This document shows positions 56,900 to 64,000 of a DNA stretch of 64,000 nucleotides, in pieces. This DNA comes from Cordia subcordata (lineage: Eukaryota > Streptophyta > Magnoliopsida > Boraginales > Cordiaceae): positions 17,469,001 to 17,533,000 of the forward strand of contig JAPTOF010000007.1 of assembly GCA_028554755.1 (NCBI GenBank), in the 5' to 3' direction. Each line of letters opens with the position of its first letter. Positions within the stretch are counted from its first letter, which is position 1. The translations under genes were made by a program, and so were the position numbers. The notes under the pieces were generated by a model that saw only the letters and a list, made by a program, of their open reading frames with translations, searched no databases and was not told the origin of the DNA.

Positions 56900-57259
56900 A
56901 AGTGACTAGAGCATGATTAATGGCAGGGAATATATTTCAATTATTGCAAACGCACTCCCAGAATGCGTTGCTAAGAATGAATTCCTTGCACCCCAATCCA
57001 ATCAAATCTGCTAGGGTTGCAGGGAAAAGCCAAAAAACGAGTTCCGAAAGTGCGGAACACGGGCCAGGAATGTAGGCGCACTCCCGGAATGCAGCCGCAC
57101 TCCTAGAGCGCGTTCTGCATTCCCGGCATACGTTGCGTGTTCTTGGAGTGCGTAATTCTCCTTTAGGGAACCAAATTGGGTTATTTTTGAAACCCTAACA
57201 AGAATTAGGTTAGTTTTGCATGGTATTTTAAAAATTGGGTAAAAAAATTCCGATGTACC
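56900..57259 (-). repeat. Right terminal inverted repeat of the large MULE
   Basis: Pairs with 44702-45003. Carries repeated GCACTCCCGGAATGC / GCACTCCTAGAGCGC / TGCATTCCCGG blocks. Confidence 0.85.
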
Positions 57260-58375
57260 TTTTCCCTTTCAAACAATACTGATTGCTACAGTGGGGGGAC
57301 ACTAATTAATCAATAACCATTCATTAATTAGCATGTGTTATTTTCTATTTCAATTATTGTTCCCTATATCTTATCCTTGTACTACTTTCACTATATGAAT
57401 TAGAGTCCTCTCATATCATGAGTTACATTCTCTCATATAGATATTAGAAGAGATGTGATTTATGACCATTTTCGCTTTATTACTATCAATGGACAAAAAA
57501 TGGTATTTGAAATTGAGACTTTTTCACGGCAAAACTTCTTTTATAATGATATGATAGAATTCTTTAGTATTTATGTATACATCATATCATCTTAACTATT
57601 CATGATAATCAAACTTCAAAAGAAAAAAAAAAAGATAAAATTTTTAAAATATTTTTTCTCTCTCTCATTATTCACTCTTTTTGAAAATTTGAATTTCATG
57701 AATCATGAATTGTTGATATTGTTTCTATATACATGAATGGTTATGACTTTTCTCTCGTACCAATATGGGAGAACGAATGATGTTTGACAGTAACTATGTC
57801 AGAATTTTTATCAAGAACAGTTAAATATAAATCAAAATGTTTAAAGGATATAAAATTTTAATCCATATGATCGTTATCACTTTCTATGTGTTCTTTCATC
57901 TTAATATTTTTAACTTTTGTGGGATAATGTGGTATGTAACAGTTTTCCACTTCTCTTTCATGATAATCAGTACACTTATCTTATTTATACTCCTTTATCT
58001 ATTATTTATTAATTAATAATATATACTTTATTTGTTTATAAAATTAATCAATGAGTTATATTATTGATGTTGTAAAATTAATTTTATCAAACTAAAAGAA
58101 CAAGAACATATATTTTACTTTGTCTAACTAAAAACAAATTTACTCATTTTTTTCTTAATAAACGTTAAACGGGGAAGGAGTTGTTTTTAAATTTAAAGTG
58201 CGTGATTTATAAAATTTAAGATGAATCATATATAAATTAATTTTAATAACCTCTCATATTACATACAATAAATAGAATTTATCAAATACAAGGGGGTCAT
58301 TTGACCTAAATGGCGAGGTGGCATCTAAGCTTTTTTGCCGCTGCACGTGTTTTCCTTTGTTGCATTGCAATAAGA
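57260..58375. other. AT-rich intergenic stretch, no gene seen
   Basis: No coding homology, terminal repeats or tandem arrays found. Confidence 0.6.
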
Positions 58376-58690
58376 GAAATAAAACTTTTTTTTTCTCTTT
58401 TCTTTTCAGTTGGTATTGACGACTGATCTATTTACAATGACGCCTCCTTCATTCTTCCATGCGGCAAATACATAAATATCTAGCCTCATCCTCTATTTCT
58501 CCTCCCTAAATTCTCACACAATGAAGCTCTCAGCTTGTAGCTAGCCTTTGGTGCCTCTCCCTGTAGCTAGCCTTTGGTGCCTCTCAGCCTTGCACCTCCT
58601 CGCCATCTTTAGCCAGCTTGAGCTAGCTCAAGTGTGAAATCGAGTAAATGTCGAAATTAGGCCTTCTAAAGGTTTATATGTCTTTTATGG
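58376..58690 (+). pseudogene. Decayed duplicate of promoter and exon 1 of the reductase gene
   Basis: Aligns with about 25252-25540: CATTCTTCCATG, ATCTAGCCTCAT, CTCTAAATTCTCA before ATG (58521), then AAGCTCTCAGCTTGTAGCTAG, where a stop appears at codon 8. A ~27-bp tandem duplication (TGTAGCTAGCCTTTGGTGCC twice, 58533-58585) follows, then CTTGAGCTAGCTCAAG. The TATA box is lost. No reductase exon follows before unrelated repeats, so only the leader region was duplicated or survives. Confidence 0.85.
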
Positions 58691-58691
58691 A

Positions 58692-58815
58692 ATTAGGGGT
58701 AGCTCAAGCAATTAAGACTACCTTATCTAGTGGTGGTAAGGCCCTGAATTCAAATCTCGTTGGAGATGGGGGTTGGTTTGGGAGTGGGCTGATAAGAATC
58801 TATTTTAGGCAATGT
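58692..58815 (+). mobile_element. SINE-like tRNA-derived head
   Basis: Box A-like TAGCTCAAGCAATTAAG (58700) and box B-like GAATTCAAATCTC (58746), spaced as in a tRNA gene and its derived SINEs. The internal promoter is mutated. The 3' end could not be defined. Confidence 0.5.
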
Positions 58816-58828
58816 GTTTTACAGATTG

Positions 58829-59046
58829 TGTTAGAATTTATTTCCTATTTCCCTTAGATTTCCATTTGTACATAAATCAACCACATTGATTCATTACCCT
58901 TTATACCTGGACGATTAGCTTGATTGTAGCAATCGGTAATGATATTATTAGGACTACACTGCTATATAAGAAACTTATATTGTACAGATATAGTCAATTA
59001 TATTGAGACAAATGCAGAATATCCTTTTTCTAATATAATTCTTTTA
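58829..59046 (+). repeat. Copia 5' LTR fragment (218 bp)
   Basis: Begins TGTTAGAATTTATTTCC, contains GCTATATAAGAAAC (TATA), ends TTCTTTTA just before a primer site. The end lacks the expected CA. Confidence 0.7.
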
Positions 59047-59058
59047 TGGTATCACGAG
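59047..59058 (+). promoter_or_regulatory. Copia primer-binding site
   Basis: TGGTATCACGAG, a near match to the tRNA-Met primer site TGGTATCAGAGC. Confidence 0.75.
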
Positions 59059-59159
59059 ATTTACAACTAACGTCCTAAATACTGGTACTCCTTTCCTTTC
59101 ATGGTTTCATCCTCTTGTTCTTAATCCTCTGACACCGTTACTCTCCCTCCTCTAATGTC

Positions 59160-59470
59160 AAGGTTTGTGTCACCATTAACCTTAACCATTCCAACTACCT
59201 TACTGGGAAGCGCCAAATCTTAAACTTCTTTATCGTTAACAAACTAAAAAGGATATGTGGATGGCATCATTTCAAAACACAGCACCAGGTAAGGTAGTTG
59301 GAATGGTCAAGGTACATGTATCTTTCATCGTTTCTCTTGCACTTGCAGTGATTTTGGGTGCATTTGACATATGCCAGAACCTTATAGTTGGTAAATATTA
59401 CACCGATGATACTGTAGCCATTTTTGAAATTCACTTGTTCATCAGGGCCTTGCGGTGGCAATTCAAGGAC
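59160..59470. pseudogene. Copia gag start with inverted duplication
   Basis: Plus strand at 59165-59220 reads VCVTINLNHSNYLTGKRQI, the usual start of Copia Gag. The same region reappears inverted at 59270-59320 (minus strand LDHSNYLTWCCVLK), with ACCATTCCAACTACCTTAC in both orientations. The copies face each other about 75 bp apart. No further pol. Confidence 0.7.
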
Positions 59471-59561
59471 CCAAACAACATAGTTAGACTAAACATAGGG
59501 CTTCTCTGAAATTGATTTTCTTTAGAAGTGTTATTTTTATTTATAATTTTTGAAAAATATA

Positions 59562-59831
59562 TTATTTTGAAAAAAAAAAATTTCTAATTTTTAAAAAAGT
59601 TAAAATTGAGTTTTTTTTTTTTTTCATGTTAGCGTGAGGGAAGGGTTTTTTTGGTGCACTTACCACGTTGACGTGAGGAGTATATCTTGCAAACTGATTC
59701 GGTTGTGTTGGGACAGTTTCATTGGCATGTAATGGCTGAGTTGGTGAGAATTGTCCAGCAAAGGAATTTGACTTGGACCAATATGAAGCAAAGCCTGTTG
59801 GTTGTCCACTTAGCGGAGAGAAATCCTCCAA
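59562..59831 (-). other. Unassigned 89-codon minus frame
   Basis: Composition is Ser/Pro/Gln-rich (FSPLSGQPTGFASYW, FSPTQPLHANETVPTQ) and not low-complexity over 75 codons, resembling a fragment of a disordered Gag or host protein. Family not recognised. Its 3' part runs into a poly-T MITE remnant. Confidence 0.3.
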
Positions 59832-59874
59832 ATTGGTGATGACAAAATTATTTTTAAATGCTTTTTTTGTTGGG

Positions 59875-61155
59875 ATTTTTTTATTTATCTTTTACCCTTT
59901 TCCCTAAATCCCTTTCAAAACTAACTCCTGTATCAAATGGTTTTCAAATATTGTTTAAACTAACGTTGGGAGTACATCGACTAACTCAGGGAGTTAGATT
60001 TTTGAATGTGGGTGGAGACGAACTCCGGGAGTCCCTTTGGGGGTGGGGGATTTCCATCAGTGATTCTTTATTATTTTATTCTATCTTTTCCAAAGATGCT
60101 TATTGTAATTGTTGATGATGGTGTTTTTTCTCTTCTTTTATTCCCACCTTATACCTCAACTTTCTTTATTAACTTCTTTCATTTTAACTTCACACTATTT
60201 ATATTTTAAATTTCTTTCTTTGCAGGTGATTTTAGAGTGCAACATCAACATTTATATAGCATATATTAAATTTCTTTTGTTTTTAAGTTCTTCTGATTTA
60301 TTATTGCTTATATAAGTAGTATCAATGTATTAAAGAATAATATTACAAAATAAAAAGTTAAAATAAAAACTAGAAAATAACAATTTAAAATTTTAAAAAT
60401 AAAACTAAGAAATAAAGCAGTAAAAAATTAAAAATTAATTAAAAATTTTAAATAAATAAATAGATCTTTAAATAAATTTACGATTTACGTCTGATTGAAA
60501 ATTAAAAAATTTAAATTAACTAAACTTATATAAATAACTTTCCTCTCTCACACATTTTTACTAGTTTGATGCGGTTCGTTCCTTATTTTGACTTAATTGA
60601 CTAACAAATTTGCATTTGTCATATTGTTTTTGTTGTTGTTGTTGTAATCATTCCTTTTGTAGAAAAAAAAAAAAGAAAAATTAGTAAGGATTAGTTTTGG
60701 AATCACAATAGAAAGGAAATAAAAAACAATGTGGACGTTATAAGAGACATTTTCTTCTACCTGAAAATGGGCATTGTGATGCCGCTGTCAAGAGTATAAG
60801 AATTGAAAATGCAGTACTTCTATTTATTTTGCTTGCTGGTTACAATTATGATAAGACAAGATATTAATTAAGAAACTTCTTTATGACAATTTACACAACA
60901 TCACAGAAGGTGTGGGGCCCTCTTCTCTCTTAGTGAAAGGAATTGAAATCCCCCACCCCCAACCCCGCCCCCAAAACAAACCCAAACGGACTCGCACCCA
61001 CCGGCGCTGAAAAACCTAACTGTCAGATTTAGTCGACGTATTCCCAACATTAGCTTAGATTATTTTTTAAAACCATTTTAAAAAAGGGTTAGTTTTGAAA
61101 GGAATTTGGGAAAAGCAGTCAGAATTAAAAAAAAAAAAAATTTCTCCTTACTGCC
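59875..61155. mobile_element. Third small MULE-like element (about 1.3 kb)
   Basis: Inverted repeats of about 200 bp: left CCCTTTCAAAACTAAC, ATGGTTTTCAAATATTGTTT, AACTCCGGGAGTCC, GGGGGTGGGGGATTTC; complement of right CCTTTCAAAACTAACCC, ATGGTTTTAAAAAATAATCT, GGGGGTGGGGGATTTC. The interior is AT-rich without a transposase remnant. No 9-bp duplication found. Confidence 0.7.
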
Positions 61156-61404
61156 AACATGCGAAAAGTGCTTCTGAGCTGTCCCATTTTCATTTGCTTG
61201 AACTGCAAAGTCGACTAGAAAAGTCAACTGGTGCATCTGCCATAAAAGAAATGCTAACGTGACAAAGGCTTTGCCCATCCGGTAATGCGCTTTCTATTTT
61301 AGCAAGCTGGGTACCCTTTCCCGAACTAGTTTTTGATGCATTTTTTCCAAGAGTTTCAATTTGTTTTGAATCTTACATGTGAAGAGTTTTAATATTTCAA
61401 ATAA

Positions 61405-61530
61405 ATGATAGTCAGGCTTGAACTAATAACCTATACCATGAAATAGAGTTATTATCTTATTTAAAAAATTAAAATTTTGTAAAAAAAAGATTGATATATT
61501 TATTTATTATATTAATAATTAGCACCATAA
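61405..61530 (+). repeat. Dispersed repeat fragment
   Basis: AACTAATAACCTATACCATG and TTATCTTATTTAAAAAATTA, with TATTTATTTATTATATTAAT; related to 42650-42780 and 25598-25705. Confidence 0.45.
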
Positions 61531-61573
61531 ATGTGCCAAATAAGTAAAAGAAAAATACAAGAAAGCAAGAAAA

Positions 61574-63738
61574 CTGTAGAGGGTGAATTCTACAATCACA
61601 CAGATTGAATCGACTTGGGCTCTAATAACCTGCAAGACAAGGGCGGTGAGCGACAAAAACCCTTGACACCGGTGTGGTGCAGGCTAAAGGTTCTCCGACG
61701 CTCAAGTCAGCGTTCGAAGAGAAAAGAAACAAAAGATTGCTGCATGACGGGTTGTGGGTGATTTGTAAATATGAATAAGTTAATTTTTTGTGTCTCTTAC
61801 CTCCTGTCGAATGGTTCTTTACAGCCCCCTTAACTAGAAAAGTCCTTTAAATCCTCATGTCCCCTTACGTACTTTGTTCAATATCTACCTTGTCATCCTG
61901 CTTAGCCTCATCTTATATCAAGATTAGGAACATCATTCCCATGTTTATCTTAGTAAAAGATCGAGTCCTTTAGTCATGACCTGCCTCTGCGAGTTTCATC
62001 CAACAAGTAGGACCATATCCTCATTCCGGGCCCTAACCTCGGAACCTTAATACGCAATACAATGGATTGAGCCCTTGGTCCAGCCATAATAATGGGCCCT
62101 TGGTCTAGCCATAATAATGGGCCCTTGGACCTTCTGAAGCTCCCTCATCTTGGCCCAAATAGTTGTTCCCCCATTCTCTAAATCGAAGCTTTTTTGAATT
62201 AAATAGTGATATTACCATACAAGACTCTCGATACGAGACGTTCAGGGATTAACCACTACACAACGCCACATGCACGTACCCTACTTTGCGTAGTTAGCAT
62301 GCCATCCATCCATCGCCTGACACGCCTGCACGTTGTACCCTGGAGTCATAAAGTACTCCCCCCAGCCTTACTTGTCTAACAAAGACAATTACACTGCAGA
62401 CTCACCATGCCAACACCGTGCAAGGCACAAGCTGATTCGAAAATGTCACCTCAAGTTTTTTAGCTAGTATTAAGAAGTAACTCCCATAGTTCATACAAGC
62501 ACCTTGCTCTTTGTCGCGAAGGACCATCTACCTTCCAGAGCTCGCAAAAAAGCTTGCTTCATCGCCTACCCTTTCTTCCGAGCCCATCATACTGTGCCTT
62601 CCAGTCCCGACTGTCCGCGATGCAAGCCATGGTTCTACGTGCCTTAGGTGTCTGGGGTGTAACGGTGAGGTAATAACCGTGTTCCACTTGTCTTCCCCCT
62701 TATTACATGTGCAAGACCGAATTGATAAGGTACCCCATTAGTTGTTGCAATCCAAGTGTTTGAATAAAATCCTAAGAAAGGCTGCTAAGTTAGCTCCTTA
62801 AAGCACATGTTAAAGTAACATTCACAAGGTGTTTGTAAAAATTCCTCACAAAGCTACCAAGTATCCTTCCATGTCCCCCAAGTGCTCGACAAAATTTTGG
62901 TGTGATCAAGGCTTGGAGATCGGATTTCAACGTCATTCCATAACATTTGCTTCTTGAATTACACCTTGCTATCACGCAACCTACCCTTCAACAATAGGCA
63001 ATTTGATCGGCCTACTACTTGGTTTGTACTAGTAAGAATCGGCAAGGCCTCTTGGCCTACACCGAAGATGTGAGGCGACGGGTGATCAAGCCCGTCGGAA
63101 CCTTCCAGGCCCGCTATTGAAAGTGATGACGTTAAGTGGGTGCGTAAATAAAATCAAGCTAGCCGAACCGAATACTACACCAACTCAGACAAAAATTTCG
63201 TTGCAAGCTCATTTCCCCGAAAAGTCCACTTAATTTTACCATAAAAAGATGCAATGTCCTCTGCAAATTAAATCAACCCTTCGTTTTTGCTCAAGCCGCA
63301 GTCGACGTAGGTTGTACCGTGATTTCTTCTTCTACCAATACTGCCATTTATTAGTATTTTACTCAGAGATACCAACGTATTCGAGTCATATTTCGGTGTA
63401 CTTATTATGCTGCATATTTCTTATATTGCATTACATCTAATTTTTTCATACACCACATCCCCATTGTCTGAAATCTGACTCATTTGTTTTACTTAACAGG
63501 TGTCTCCGATCAAGAACATACCGCCTTGAGCGAATAAGCATACTTCGAGACGACGTAAGCTCACTCCTCTGCCTTCATGTCCGTTGCCTCTTTCTTTTTA
63601 CTTAAATTCTCCAGACCTTTATCCCTTGCATCGGACTATAACTCTTATGTTACTTGTGATACAGGTTTGACTATTCAACTTATTCATTAAGCCACTCGTC
63701 TCGGAAGAGCTCTCAACTACCCCTTCTCCTCCATTGTA
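61574..63738 (+). other. LTR/leader-like region of an LTR retrotransposon
   Basis: Starts at TGTAGAGGGTGAATTCTACA (a small hairpin) and contains ACCGGTGTGGTGCAGG...AAAGGTTCTCCGACGC, phrasing common in plant Gypsy LTRs. Two direct copies of CCTTGGTC(C/T)AGCCATAAT lie at 62073-62125. 62380-63700 is more GC-rich and lacks long frames on the plus strand, like an untranslated leader. No primer site or second LTR is in the window, so the class is not proven. Confidence 0.4.
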
Positions 63739-64000
63739 ATGCCGCGCTGCAAGCAAGCGGAACAAACTACAGATAACCCCAAGCTGCGTATTCCCATCCG
63801 TCTTGGGATGCAACGGCGAGAATCTACTGGGGAGTTCTTTGCCGAAGGAATCCAATGCACCACCACGGAGGAGGAGTTCAGATACTATAGTGAATCTGAT
63901 CAATTGAGCGAAGATGTAGTAGTGGTTCAACCAAGGCCCAGGGATTGGTCAAGTTCATCTCTTGAAGGAGAAATTACGATGTTTCAAAATGTCCTTAACT
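63739..64000 (+). CDS. Open frame running off the window, possible Gag start
   Basis: ATG at 63739 opens MPRCKQAEQTTDNPKLRIPI and stays open for all 87 remaining codons. The product is charged and hydrophilic (EFFAEGIQ, TTEEEFRYYSESDQLSEDVV). Position after a long leader suits gag of a Gypsy-type element, but no diagnostic domain is reached. The minus-strand 103-codon frame here is its shadow. Confidence 0.4.
   Translation, partial: MPRCKQAEQTTDNPKLRIPIRLGMQRRESTGEFFAEGIQCTTTEEEFRYYSESDQLSEDVVVVQPRPRDWSSSSLEGEITMFQNVLN

Larger units (their letters stand above)
44702..57259. mobile_element. Large Mutator-like element with plant mobile domain and transposase (12.6 kb)
   Basis: Left end GGTACCTTGGATTTTTTTTG and right-end complement GGTACATCGGAATTTTTTTA start long inverted repeats, followed on both sides by ACCCAATTTTTAATATACCATGCAAAA-type sequence for about 100 bp and looser similarity to about 300 bp. 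Inside are a plant-mobile-domain gene (plus) and a MULE transposase gene (minus), tail to tail, plus a 6-kb caulimovirid block near the left end. All genes are broken. A 9-bp target duplication was not found. Confidence 0.88.

Noticed and set aside
58700..58758. A functional tRNA gene
   Set aside because: Box A and box B are mutated and no cloverleaf could be formed; a SINE head fits better.
63619..63930. 103-codon minus frame at the right end
   Set aside because: Overlaps the plus frame at 63739, which has the more natural hydrophilic composition; no domain on the minus strand.

Overview
This is nuclear DNA from a flowering plant. It is AT-rich and holds a spliced plant-type reductase gene, plant-lineage Ty1/Copia and Ty3/Gypsy retrotransposons, TRIMs, MITEs, Mutator-like elements (MULEs) carrying a plant mobile domain, and an endogenous caulimovirid. 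I cannot name the species. No tRNA, rRNA or CRISPR was seen. Almost everything is transposable-element derived. The only ordinary host gene with most of its structure is at 25391-29744.

Layout. 1-2723: 3' part of a decayed Copia element with its short LTR, followed by a possible acyl-CoA oxidase exon relic. 2830-6000: AT-rich DNA with two related MITEs and a degenerate motif array. 6180-19215: a nest. An old Copia element (parts at 6180-7691 and 17880-19215) is interrupted by an older LTR-like sequence, which is itself split by a complete 9.2-kb Gypsy element at 8382-17563. That Gypsy element has LTRs, a 5-bp target-site duplication and a PBS, but only Gag and protease. 20119-21187: deletion derivative of a MULE that keeps the transposase promoter and first coding segment. 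22055-25200: CACTA-like MITE, two TRIMs and nested MITEs. 25299-29894: isoflavone reductase/PCBER-like gene with six exons. It has a signal-peptide first exon, a GC-AG intron, a 2-nt frameshift and MITE-filled introns. 30758-42160: truncated Gypsy LTR plus gag (minus), a SIRE-like Copia (minus) whose gag is split by a 1.6-kb solo LTR, and a head-to-head second SIRE-type LTR. 43015-44200: second deletion derivative of the MULE family. 44702-57259: large MULE with long terminal inverted repeats, a plant-mobile-domain gene (plus) and a transposase gene (minus). Beside its left end is an endogenous caulimovirid (45390-51345, minus) bounded by TTA microsatellites and 52-54-bp direct repeats. 58376-58690: decayed duplicate of exon 1 of the reductase gene. 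58692-61150: SINE-like head, Copia LTR/PBS/gag start with an inverted duplication, and a third small MULE-like element. 61574-64000: LTR/leader-like sequence with a reading frame running off the window.

Three things stand out. (1) The caulimovirid block carries five closely packed ORFs (coiled coil, VAP-like, movement protein, coat protein-protease, viroplasmin-like) but no reverse transcriptase or RNase H, and its polyprotein stops after the protease. (2) A family of MULEs shares a TATATAAACCC core promoter and the same N-terminal transposase start, yet each carries its own short palindromic motif repeated through its TIRs. (3) A secretory signal peptide is spliced in frame onto a normally cytosolic reductase, and a duplicated copy of just that exon lies about 33 kb away.
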